Positions 1 through 5,401 of a stretch of DNA of 6,691 bases are shown here, piece after piece (the first letter of the stretch is position 1; each line of letters opens with the position of its first letter). A program made the translations under genes and the position numbers. The notes beneath the pieces were generated by a model that was not told the origin of the DNA, made no database searches, and saw nothing but the letters and a program-made list of their open reading frames with translations. The DNA is from Oribacterium parvum (GTDB lineage: Bacteria; Bacillota; Clostridia; Lachnospirales; Lachnospiraceae), in assembly GCA_938022235.1 (NCBI GenBank), contig CALIEL010000193.1:1-6691 (forward strand). Reading direction: 5' to 3'.

Positions 1-55
1 GTAGAGCAGTAGACTCTTAATCTATTTGTCCAGGGTTCGAGTCCCTGAGGGCGCA
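1..55 (+). tRNA. tRNA-Lys (anticodon CTT), 5' end cut off by window edge
   Basis: The 3' three-quarters of a tRNA is visible. The anticodon stem GTAGA (9-13) pairs with TCTAT (21-25) around the seven-base loop CTCTTAA, placing anticodon CTT at 16-18 (reads AAG, lysine). The T arm is CAGGG (31-35) / CCCTG (43-47) with loop TTCGAGT. The 3' acceptor strand AGGGCGC is at 48-54 and discriminator A at 55. CCA is not encoded (GTTCT follows), so it must be added after transcription. The 5' acceptor strand and the first half of the D arm lie before position 1. Variable loop and stem lengths are normal, so I see no sign of a pseudo-tRNA. Confidence 0.93.
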
Positions 56-60
56 GTTCT

Positions 61-100
61 AAAGAATGTTGGAAGAGCAACATTCTTTTTTTTTATTTTT
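61..100 (+). terminator. Intrinsic terminator behind tRNA-Lys
   Basis: An 11-bp perfect stem, AAAGAATGTTG (61-71) with CAACATTCTTT (78-88), closes a six-base loop GAAGAG and runs into an almost pure T tract to position 100. It sits 5 bases after the tRNA and should end the tRNA transcript, insulating it from the two-component operon. Confidence 0.92.
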
Positions 101-142
101 TTCTAAAGACTTTGGCTTGTCCTTTCTCTTTCTTAAAAGCTT

Positions 143-151
143 TGCTATACT
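143..151 (+). promoter_or_regulatory. Extended -10 promoter of the two-component/carboxypeptidase operon
   Basis: TGC followed by TATACT (-10 at 146-151) matches a TGn extended -10 element for the housekeeping sigma factor. The only -35-like hexamer, TTGTCC at 117-122, is 23 bases away, too far for normal spacing, so the extended -10 probably carries recognition. Transcription would start near 158, giving a leader of about 29 nt. No clear VanR-type direct repeats were recognised upstream, although the AT-rich 100-140 stretch could hold them. Confidence 0.55.
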
Positions 152-174
152 CTGTAGGAAATAACTTTTGAGTA

Positions 175-180
175 AAGGAG
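175..180 (+). promoter_or_regulatory. Ribosome binding site of the response regulator
   Basis: AAGGAG lies 6 bases before the ATG at 187, an optimal distance that fixes the start codon of the regulator. Confidence 0.85.
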
Positions 181-186
181 ATTTTT

Positions 187-900
187 ATGCAAAAGATTTT
201 AGTTTGCGATGATGATAAACAGATTGTAGAAGCCATTTCCATCTACCTTACCGGAGAAGGATATCAGGTGATTAAGGCATTTGACGGATATGATGTTTTA
301 AAGATTTTGGAGAAGGAAAATGTGGATCTTATCATTCTGGACGTGATGATGCCCGGACTGGACGGTATCCGTACCACTTTGAAGATTCGAGAAAAAAGCT
401 CCATTCCCATCATTATCCTCAGTGCCAAGGGAGAGGACACCGATAAGATTCTCGGCTTAAATATCGGTGCGGATGATTATATCACCAAACCCTTTAACCC
501 CTTGGAGATGGTGGCCAGAGTAAAGTCCCAGCTTCGCCGCTACACCCAACTCGGCAATATGAATGAACAGTCTAAGGGAGAAGCCATTTACAGCTGCGGC
601 GGTCTGGTGATTAATGATGACACCAAAGAGGTATCCGTAGACGGCGAGCTGGTAAAGCTTACACCTATTGAGTACAATATTCTCCTTCTTCTGGTTCGAA
701 ATGCCGGTAAAGTCTTTTCCATTGACGAAATTTATACCTCCATTTGGAACGAGGAAGCCATCGGGGCGGACAACACTGTAGCGGTGCATATCCGTCATAT
801 TCGGGAAAAAATAGAAATCAACTCCAGAAAGCCTAAGTATTTGAAGGTGGTTTGGGGTGTGGGTTATAAAATTGAAAAGCAGGGAAAGAGCGAGGACTAA
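187..900 (+). CDS. VanR/OmpR-family response regulator
   Basis: A 237-aa DNA-binding response regulator acting in the cytoplasm, normal length for the OmpR/PhoB family. The receiver domain covers about residues 1-118: acidic pocket D8/D9, phospho-acceptor D52 in the LDVMMPG motif, S79 and K101 (TKPF). The winged-helix effector domain covers about 135-230, with the signature segments VHIRHIREK and VVWGVGYKIEK near the C-terminus. That C-terminal wording and the ADDYITKPF run are very close to what I recall for VanR/VncR regulators, so a VanR-like assignment within OmpR is well supported. It is the first gene of the operon, 2 bases before the sensor kinase gene, its presumed phosphodonor, and upstream of a carboxypeptidase that is a likely target by co-transcription. 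The regulon is not visible. All catalytic residues are intact, so it should be functional even if its kinase is broken. Confidence 0.95.
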   Translation: MQKILVCDDDKQIVEAISIYLTGEGYQVIKAFDGYDVLKILEKENVDLIILDVMMPGLDGIRTTLKIREKSSIPIIILSAKGEDTDKILGLNIGADDYITKPFNPLEMVARVKSQLRRYTQLGNMNEQSKGEAIYSCGGLVINDDTKEVSVDGELVKLTPIEYNILLLLVRNAGKVFSIDEIYTSIWNEEAIGADNTVAVHIRHIREKIEINSRKPKYLKVVWGVGYKIEKQGKSED

Positions 901-902
901 GT

Positions 903-1982
903 ATGAAACGTCTTCTCCCTTTTTTGCTCCATTTTTTCATTTTATTTCTCTTTTCCATCAGTCTGGTGTTGCTGCATTTTGCCCCCAAGGGAAGTGATAC
1001 CATTGCCTTTTTGCAGGAGAAGAACTATCTTTCTTCCTCCAGCTTTGACAGTGCTGTTTCGGAAAGCATCAATGATATCTTTGATTATATTGATCTTCGG
1101 GATCTTTTTGAAACCAGAGGAACCCTGGATCTAAACCATACCATAGCCCAGAGTGAAAGTAACGGTGCTACCCGTTCCTACAGTCTGGACTATTTGATTA
1201 AGTATGCCCGTTCCATGGGCTACTATTTAAACGAGAAAAATGAAATCATGGAGGACGGTCCCGCCACTGTTACCAAGGAACAGGACGAAAAAGAACACCA
1301 GATCAAAGTGATTTACCGTGCCTATCTTCCGGATTACCAGCCTGCCAGCCCTGCTGACGGTTTTATGAGCTTGGGCAGACTGTCCAAGGAAGCACTGAGC
1401 TATTTGGCAAAGTACTATGCCATCCGCTCCCGATATTTTGATCAGGGCTCCAACTTCCAATTTTATGTGGCTTATAGCAACGGAAATAATTCCACCTATT
1501 ATAATAATGAAAATGACGGCACTGCGGAAAAAATTCAAAAGCTGGGGAAATATGTTTTTACAGCCTCTTCTTCTCTGGAAATCAAAAGCAATTTAAAAAC
1601 GATTCCCTCCAATCTGGTACCTCTTTTGGAAGCCAGAGATCCTTATAAAGACGGTTCCTATGTCTTTGCTGCAGGGGTGGATACCTCCTTTCCTGTTCAT
1701 GACCAATATAAAACCATGATGGAGGAATACAGCATTCGAAGAAACCTGAGTATTCTGGGCGTAGTGCTTTTCTTCGGAAGTCTTATAGCCTTTGTGTTTA
1801 GCTTTGCTTCTCTATTATTACATACCGGTCGGGGAGAAAATCGGCAAATGATTCTTTATGCCATTGACCGGGTGCCCTTAGAAGGCATTTTGGCTATATC
1901 TGTCTTTTGGTTCTTTTTTGCAGAAGTCTTCAACCGATATTTTTTCGACAGCTTGATTCTGGTATTGGGAAAATTGCCGTAG
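903..1982 (+). CDS. Sensor histidine kinase, N-terminal part (sensor and first membrane helices), ended by an in-frame amber codon
   Basis: 359 codons with no catalytic domain. The start ATG at 903 has GAGG at 892-895, seven bases upstream and inside the end of the regulator gene. Residues about 4-27 form a membrane helix, about 28-280 a polar extracytoplasmic sensor region without a family I can name, about 284-306 a second helix, and about 326-345 a third. The text before helix 3 (ILYAIDRVPLEGIL) resembles the equivalent part of long, multi-TM clostridial histidine kinases. The frame ends at TAG 1980-1982, but the same frame stays open after it (PLFFQR, then the ATG at 2001) into the kinase domain of the next entry. 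I read the two as halves of one roughly 714-aa kinase. The predicted break is in the outside loop between helices 3 and 4. Alternatives: a genuine separate sensor subunit, a pseudogene, or a sequencing error. Confidence 0.85.
   Translation: MKRLLPFLLHFFILFLFSISLVLLHFAPKGSDTIAFLQEKNYLSSSSFDSAVSESINDIFDYIDLRDLFETRGTLDLNHTIAQSESNGATRSYSLDYLIKYARSMGYYLNEKNEIMEDGPATVTKEQDEKEHQIKVIYRAYLPDYQPASPADGFMSLGRLSKEALSYLAKYYAIRSRYFDQGSNFQFYVAYSNGNNSTYYNNENDGTAEKIQKLGKYVFTASSSLEIKSNLKTIPSNLVPLLEARDPYKDGSYVFAAGVDTSFPVHDQYKTMMEEYSIRRNLSILGVVLFFGSLIAFVFSFASLLLHTGRGENRQMILYAIDRVPLEGILAISVFWFFFAEVFNRYFFDSLILVLGKLP
1980..1982 (+). other. In-frame amber codon splitting the histidine kinase
   Basis: TAG at 1980-1982 is in the same frame as both the upstream ORF (from 903) and the downstream ORF (from 2001). 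The six codons between them (PLFFQR) are open, so no frameshift is needed: a single base substitution at this codon would join the two. The following base is C, a context often regarded as leaky, so partial readthrough is possible but unproven. Confidence 0.85.
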
Positions 1983-2000
1983 CCCCTCTTCTTTCAAAGG

Positions 2001-3047
2001 ATGGGACTTTTCGCCCTGCGCTACACTGTTTTTCTGCCTCTGCTTCTTTCCCTGGTGCGGCAGATGCGGAAGGGAATTCTAATTTCCTCTTCCTATAGCA
2101 GACGAATTTGGAGTCTTCTGGAGAGTACACTTTCCGCCAGCGGCTTTACCCGTTCCAGATTATACAGTGTACTGCTCTTCGTCCTTCCGAATTTCCTGGG
2201 CATTGGGCTCTTCGGCTATAATCTTTACTGCTTTTTCCATCATAAAAGCCTCTTACATCTGGGCTTTAGCTTACTACTGCTTTTCCTTTTAATTTCCATC
2301 GACTACTACTCCTACTCCATCAGTAGAGGATTGAAGGCAGCGGTAACGGAGCAGGTAAAGGCGGAGCGTTTAAAAACCGACTTGATTACCAATGTTTCCC
2401 ATGATTTAAAGACTCCTCTTACCAGCATTATCAGCTATGTGGATCTTTTAAAGCGGGAAAATATTGAAAGTCCCAGAGTTCAGGAATATATCGCCGTTTT
2501 GGAGCAAAAGTCCGCACGTTTAAAGAATCTGACGGAGGATTTGGTGGAAGCCAGCAAAGCCAGTTCCGGAAATATCTCTTTAGAGCTTATCCCGATTCAC
2601 TACACGGAGATTTTGCAACAAAGTCTGGGCGAGTTCGAAGACAAGTTGGCTGCCCGCTCCTTACAGGTGCTTACTACCCTCCCTCAGGAGGATATTCTGA
2701 TTCTGGCGGATGGTCGACAGCTTTTTCGGGTATTGGAAAATCTTCTTAATAACTGTTGTAAATATGCTTTGCAGGGAAGTCGGGTCTATGTGGATTTGCA
2801 AAAGGACGAGGAAGAGGCCACCTTTACCATGAAAAATATTTCAGAAGCCCCCTTAAACGTTTCCCCGGAAGAGTTAACGGAACGTTTTGTACGTGGAGAC
2901 GTAAGCCGGAGCACAGAGGGCTCAGGTCTTGGCTTGTCCATTGCGAAAAGTCTGACCAAGCTGATGAACGGTAAAATGAAGATTGAAATTGACGGGGATT
3001 TGTATAAGGTTTCCCTTTCCTTCCCTTTAGTAAAAGAGGAATTGTAA
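2001..3047 (+). CDS. Sensor histidine kinase, C-terminal part (last three membrane helices, HisKA and HATPase domains)
   Basis: 348 codons carrying the full catalytic core. Membrane helices lie at about residues 4-19, 54-79 and 84-104, then the cytoplasmic kinase. The H-box NVSHDLKTPLT places the phospho-accepting histidine at H134, the N-box LENLLNNCCKYA has N247/N251, the F-box is LTERFVRGD (292-300), and the G-box EGSGLGLSIAKSL covers 306-318. The usual DxGxG element after the N-box is replaced by KNISEAPLN, a variant I recall from this clostridial kinase group. The ATG at 2001 has AAAGG touching it with no spacer, a poor ribosome site; efficient independent initiation is doubtful, so expression would rely on reinitiation 18 nt after the amber codon, readthrough, or an internal start. 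With six helices over both halves the kinase domain falls on the cytoplasmic side. All catalytic motifs are undamaged, suggesting that if this is decay it is recent. Confidence 0.9.
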   Translation: MGLFALRYTVFLPLLLSLVRQMRKGILISSSYSRRIWSLLESTLSASGFTRSRLYSVLLFVLPNFLGIGLFGYNLYCFFHHKSLLHLGFSLLLLFLLISIDYYSYSISRGLKAAVTEQVKAERLKTDLITNVSHDLKTPLTSIISYVDLLKRENIESPRVQEYIAVLEQKSARLKNLTEDLVEASKASSGNISLELIPIHYTEILQQSLGEFEDKLAARSLQVLTTLPQEDILILADGRQLFRVLENLLNNCCKYALQGSRVYVDLQKDEEEATFTMKNISEAPLNVSPEELTERFVRGDVSRSTEGSGLGLSIAKSLTKLMNGKMKIEIDGDLYKVSLSFPLVKEEL

Positions 3048-3051
3048 ATTG
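3035..3051 (+). promoter_or_regulatory. Ribosome binding site deciding a TTG start for the carboxypeptidase
   Basis: AGAGGA at 3035-3040 lies inside the last codons of the kinase gene. It is 8 bases from TTG 3049 but 14 bases from the next in-frame ATG at 3055. Normal spacing therefore favours the TTG start, one base after the kinase stop (TAA 3045-3047), pointing to translational coupling. Confidence 0.6.
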
Positions 3052-4632
3052 AAAATGATAAAGCAATCTCTGAAAAATAAACTGAGTCGATACAGCAGAA
3101 ACAGCCTATATTTTGTTCTGCTTTTTTCCATGCTTTTTTCTTTTGTATTTTCTAAACAAGCTTTGGCGGATACCTGGCCCACTTGTGTAGACCAAATTGA
3201 GGCGGATGGTGCTTTGCTGATGGATGCCAAGTCCTCCACGATTCTCTATGCTAAAAATGAGAACACCCACTACTTTCCCGCCTCCATTACCAAGGTCTTA
3301 ACGGCCATCGTCGTGTTAGAACATGTGGAAAATCTGGAAGAAAAGGTCACCTTTTCCCAGGAAGCCACCAGAGGAAATCTGGAAAACAATTCCACCGTCA
3401 TTGCCGCATCTCCGGGAGATAAGTTAAGTGTTCGAGACTGTCTATACTCCCTTCTGCTCCATTCCGCCAACGACTGCGCCAATGCACTGGCAGAGCATGT
3501 GGCCGGCTCCAACGAAAAGTTTGCGGAACTGATGAACCAAAAGGCTGCGGAAATCGGCTGTACAAATTCTCATTTTACCAATCCTTCCGGACTGAACAAT
3601 CCGGAACACTACACCAGTGCCCTGGATATGGCAAAAATCATGCAGTACGCCATAAGCAATCCGACATTTTGTCAGATTGATGCCACTCAGGTATACACTC
3701 ATGGTCCCTTGATTAAGTATCCGGACCCCAATGCCCCGGAAAACACCATCTATGCTCATCATAAGATGATGAAGAAAAGCAATAAGGAGTATTACAGCGG
3801 TGTATTTGCCGGAAAGACCGGATATACCCTTCTTGCCGGAAATACCTTGGTGACAGCCTGCAAAAGAGGGGATACTACCCTAATTTGTGTTATCTTAAAC
3901 GGTCATAATTCCCAGTATCGGGACAGCAAAAAGCTCTTCGATTTCGGCTTTGCCAATTTCAACTCTTATCCTGCGGAAAGCAATGATAGGCGATTTGCCC
4001 AGTTGGAAAATCCTTGGACGGTGGATGGACTTCCCTTGGTGGAGGCTTTGCATTTTACCGTAGGAAGAGATGAGCAGATTTGTCTTCCCAAAAATATTCC
4101 CTTAACGGATATTGCCTCTACCCTATCCTACGATATTAGCGAGGAGGAAAAAGCCAGCGGCAAGATAGCCAAAATTCTCTATCAGTACGATGGAAGAACG
4201 GTAGGCACAGCTTATGTGTACCTGGAGGATTCTAAAAGAGAGGAAGACAACAAGGATCTTCCCAATACTTCTTTAAAGAAGACGGAGAATATTCCCAAGC
4301 AGATCTCCGTAGCCATGGAAAATCAGGAAAATGAAAGCAAGGCGGAAGAATCCACAGCCATGGAAAAAATAAACCACGCACCCATTGTCTTCGATAAGAA
4401 GGCAGGAAAAATCATCCTGCAAAAGCCTATCCTACGGGTGCTTCAGATTCTTTTTGCTATTTTCACTCTGGTGCTTCTTTCTCTTCTCTTTCTCTATTTT
4501 TTCCAAAGAAGGGAAGAATTCTACAGAGCCAGAAGAAGAAAAAGAATGTTAAAGCACACAAAGGATCTTAGCCGAGAACAAAAGGCGAAACGTGACCTGA
4601 TGTTTGAAAAGCGAAAGAGGCAGAAAAAATAG
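3049..4632 (+). CDS. Serine-type D-Ala-D-Ala carboxypeptidase (penicillin-binding protein, PBP5/DacA-DacF type)
   Basis: This enzyme removes the terminal D-Ala from peptidoglycan pentapeptides outside the membrane, which limits cross-linking; it is a target of beta-lactams. At 527 aa it is longer than typical PBP5 enzymes (about 380-400). A signal peptide spans about 1-40, with hydrophobic core 20-34 and a likely cut after ALA at 38-40. The catalytic domain carries all three motifs: S79-I-T-K82 (nucleophile S79), S139-A-N141 and K256-T-G258. A PBP5_C-like beta domain follows at about 315-395, then a charged, Glu/Lys-rich linker (about 397-460), a membrane helix (about 465-486) and a strongly basic 40-residue cytoplasmic tail rich in RRRKR/KRKRQKK clusters. 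The true membrane anchor replaces the amphipathic helix of E. coli PBP5. Third gene of the operon, 1 base behind the kinase; this suggests two-component control of wall trimming. It is not a VanY zinc peptidase. A dac name is plausible, the exact paralogue is not certain. Confidence 0.93.
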   Translation: MKMIKQSLKNKLSRYSRNSLYFVLLFSMLFSFVFSKQALADTWPTCVDQIEADGALLMDAKSSTILYAKNENTHYFPASITKVLTAIVVLEHVENLEEKVTFSQEATRGNLENNSTVIAASPGDKLSVRDCLYSLLLHSANDCANALAEHVAGSNEKFAELMNQKAAEIGCTNSHFTNPSGLNNPEHYTSALDMAKIMQYAISNPTFCQIDATQVYTHGPLIKYPDPNAPENTIYAHHKMMKKSNKEYYSGVFAGKTGYTLLAGNTLVTACKRGDTTLICVILNGHNSQYRDSKKLFDFGFANFNSYPAESNDRRFAQLENPWTVDGLPLVEALHFTVGRDEQICLPKNIPLTDIASTLSYDISEEEKASGKIAKILYQYDGRTVGTAYVYLEDSKREEDNKDLPNTSLKKTENIPKQISVAMENQENESKAEESTAMEKINHAPIVFDKKAGKIILQKPILRVLQILFAIFTLVLLSLLFLYFFQRREEFYRARRRKRMLKHTKDLSREQKAKRDLMFEKRKRQKK

Positions 4633-4677
4633 TTGAACGGGAAGGCCTTTTTTGAATCTCGAAGGATTCATCTTGAG

Positions 4678-4709
4678 AAAAGCTATGGAAAAGCAAAAAT
4701 AGTTTTTTT
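4678..4709 (+). terminator. Weak intrinsic terminator candidate after the carboxypeptidase operon
   Basis: AAAAGCTAT (4678-4686) pairs with ATAGTTTTT (4699-4707; one G-T wobble) around a 12-base loop, with Ts continuing to 4709. The stem is AT-rich, so termination would be modest. Another small hairpin, TGAATC/GATTCA (4653-4670), lies upstream without a T tract. No better terminator is visible before the next gene. Confidence 0.4.
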
Positions 4710-4742
4710 AGGAAATATCGTAGAATTTTTAGAATATCTTTC

Positions 4743-4771
4743 TTGTTCTCCATAATACCGCATGATAAAAT
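4743..4771 (+). promoter_or_regulatory. Promoter candidate for the HPr-like gene
   Basis: TTGTTC (4743-4748) and TAAAAT (4766-4771) are 17 bases apart, and the -10 is preceded by TGA, an extended -10 element. The -35 is poor (3 of 6), the -10 good (5 of 6). Start would be near 4778, giving an AT-rich leader of about 100 nt with no recognised riboswitch. Other -10-like words around 4814-4824 lack a partner -35. Confidence 0.42.
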
Positions 4772-4868
4772 CCATAATGCATTACTATTATTTTTTTCAG
4801 TAGTTTGTCGTAATACTATATGATTTTAATCACAAAGAAAAAAAGACGGAATATAGGAGCAGTTAATC

Positions 4869-4876
4869 AAGGAGGA
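4869..4876 (+). promoter_or_regulatory. Strong ribosome binding site of the HPr-like gene
   Basis: AAGGAGGA lies 5-6 bases before ATG 4882, a near-perfect match to the 16S rRNA 3' end. It confirms that this small ORF is a real, probably well translated gene. Confidence 0.88.
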
Positions 4877-4881
4877 TAAGA

Positions 4882-5115
4882 ATGGAAACATTACACATTA
4901 TGATTCCCAATGCGGACAGTGTAAACGAATTTGTAGAGCTTACAGGAGAATTCAATTTTGATATGGATTTATGCGACGGAAACCGTTGCGTAGACGCAAA
5001 ATCCATTTTAGGAATTCTTTATCTTGGGGTAGGAAAGGTTCATAAGCTTTCCGTACCGGAAGAGCGCGTAAAGTTCGTAGAGGATAAGCTCTCGACTTTT
5101 GTAGTATCCGAATAA
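4882..5115 (+). CDS. Small HPr-like protein lacking the phosphorylatable histidine
   Basis: A 77-aa acidic protein, slightly shorter than HPr (about 85-88 aa). The segment VDAKSILGILYLGV (37-50) closely matches the HPr region around regulatory Ser46 (here S41), and the pattern before and after fits the HPr fold. Counting back without gaps, B. subtilis HPr His15 falls on N10 and Arg17 on D12; the whole LHARPA-type active-site motif is missing. It therefore cannot be a normal PTS phosphocarrier; a regulatory or scaffolding role, as for Crh-like proteins, is possible but only inferred. S41 could in principle still be an HPr kinase target. It has its own strong ribosome site and putative promoter and is separated by about 250 bases from the upstream operon. 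A structured RNA follows within 15 bases and may share its transcript. No EI, EII or HPr kinase gene is in view. Confidence 0.8.
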   Translation: METLHIMIPNADSVNEFVELTGEFNFDMDLCDGNRCVDAKSILGILYLGVGKVHKLSVPEERVKFVEDKLSTFVVSE

Positions 5116-5118
5116 GAT
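5092..5118 (+). promoter_or_regulatory. Weak promoter candidate for the structured RNA
   Basis: TCGACT (5092-5097) and TAAGAT (5113-5118) resemble -35 and -10 elements (4 of 6 each) but are only 15 bases apart. Transcription would begin near 5125, just before the outer stem at 5128. The spacing is short, so the RNA may instead be part of the HPr-like gene's transcript. Confidence 0.2.
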
Positions 5119-5127
5119 TAATAAAAC

Positions 5128-5340
5128 AAAAAGAGCTACAGAAAAGATTGTAATTCAGTTCTGTAACTGTATAGCCGGTCTACCGACAGGGGCAATCTGA
5201 GCCCGCGGGTACTTACGAAAAACGAATATTATGAAGTTTTTCGTTTAGTATCCCCTGCAGGGGCGAGCTTAGCGGGAGCGTGCCCCTAAGGTAGAGCCGG
5301 TATACAGTAAAGAACGAAATCTCTTCTGTAGCTCTTTTTT
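5128..5340 (+). ncRNA. Structured non-coding RNA candidate with intrinsic terminator (family uncertain, raiA-like possible)
   Basis: About 210 nt with no credible ORF but dense nested pairing. The outer 16-bp stem 5128-5143/5324-5339 also serves as terminator with its T run. Inside follow AGATT/AATCT (5145-5149/5318-5322) and GTTCT/AGAAC (5158-5162/5311-5315). Then come ACTGTATA/TATACAGT (5166-5173/5301-5308), CCGG/CCGG (5175-5178/5297-5300) and TCTACC/GGTAGA (5179-5184/5290-5295). The core branches into CAGGGG/CCCCTG (5187-5192/5252-5257), capped by a long hairpin (5207-5223/5236-5254), and AGGGGC/GCCCCT (5259-5264/5282-5287). The loop of that last hairpin holds GCGGG (5272-5276), complementary to CCCGC at 5202-5206: a potential pseudoknot. 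Downstream genes point the other way, so it is not a leader riboswitch. Plus strand is favoured by more unpaired A than U, but the outer stem has T runs on both strands. raiA-type RNA of Clostridia is my best family guess, from architecture and size only; 6S RNA fits less well. Confidence 0.6.
5324..5340 (+). terminator. 3' arm and T tract of the structured RNA terminator
   Basis: TTCTGTAGCTC followed by six Ts closes the outer stem with 5128-5143. The two arms are 180 bases apart, so the terminator forms only when the whole RNA folds back on itself. The mirror arm plus its T-rich flank on the minus strand could act in the other direction. Confidence 0.6.
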
Positions 5341-5346
5341 ATTCTT

Positions 5347-5383
5347 AACGAGATATCGCACGCGTAGTGTGCGATATCTCGTT
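5347..5383. terminator. Perfect 15-bp inverted repeat, probable terminator between convergent genes
   Basis: AACGAGATATCGCAC (5347-5361) is perfectly repeated in inverted form at 5369-5383 around a seven-base loop. Plus-strand Ts follow (5382-5385), while the minus strand continues TTAAGAAT, a weaker T run. Its place 19 bases after the stop of the minus-strand amylase gene and just beyond the plus-strand RNA terminator fits a bidirectional terminator. A protein-binding palindrome is the alternative. Confidence 0.65.
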
Positions 5384-5401
5384 TTCTAATCCTTGTAAAG
5401 T

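Noticed and set aside
117..122. TTGTCC as -35 of the operon promoter
   Set aside because: It is 23 bases from the -10 at 146-151, well outside the usual 16-18, so the extended -10 reading was preferred.
1227..1538. Minus-strand ORF inside the sensor region, plus similar antisense ORFs at 457-798, 3442-3762 and elsewhere
   Set aside because: They lie opposite genes with clear domain motifs, lack ribosome sites, and have compositions expected of antisense shadows.
1980..1982. Pyrrolysine or other recoding of the amber codon
   Set aside because: No downstream PYLIS-like evidence or pyl genes in view, the protein is not a methylamine methyltransferase, and the dacA-type and amylase genes use TAG as an ordinary stop, so TAG is a normal terminator here.
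1907..2098. Short plus-strand ORF bridging the amber codon region in another frame
   Set aside because: It overlaps the kinase coding frame on both sides, has low-complexity Ser/Ala/Phe content and no ribosome site. A frameshift through it is not needed, since the original frame is open apart from one stop.
187..4632. Vancomycin-resistance (van) gene cluster
   Set aside because: Only the regulator is VanR-like. The carboxypeptidase is a serine PBP with SxxK/SxN/KTG motifs, and no ligase, dehydrogenase or VanX is present.
5128..5340. Riboswitch or T-box leader
   Set aside because: No co-directional gene follows; the next gene is convergent. I recognise no T-box, SAM, TPP, cobalamin or glmS core motifs.
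5128..5340. 6S RNA
   Set aside because: 6S RNA is a rod with a large central bubble. This sequence has a branched GC-rich core with a possible pseudoknot, a poorer fit, though not excluded without a covariance search.
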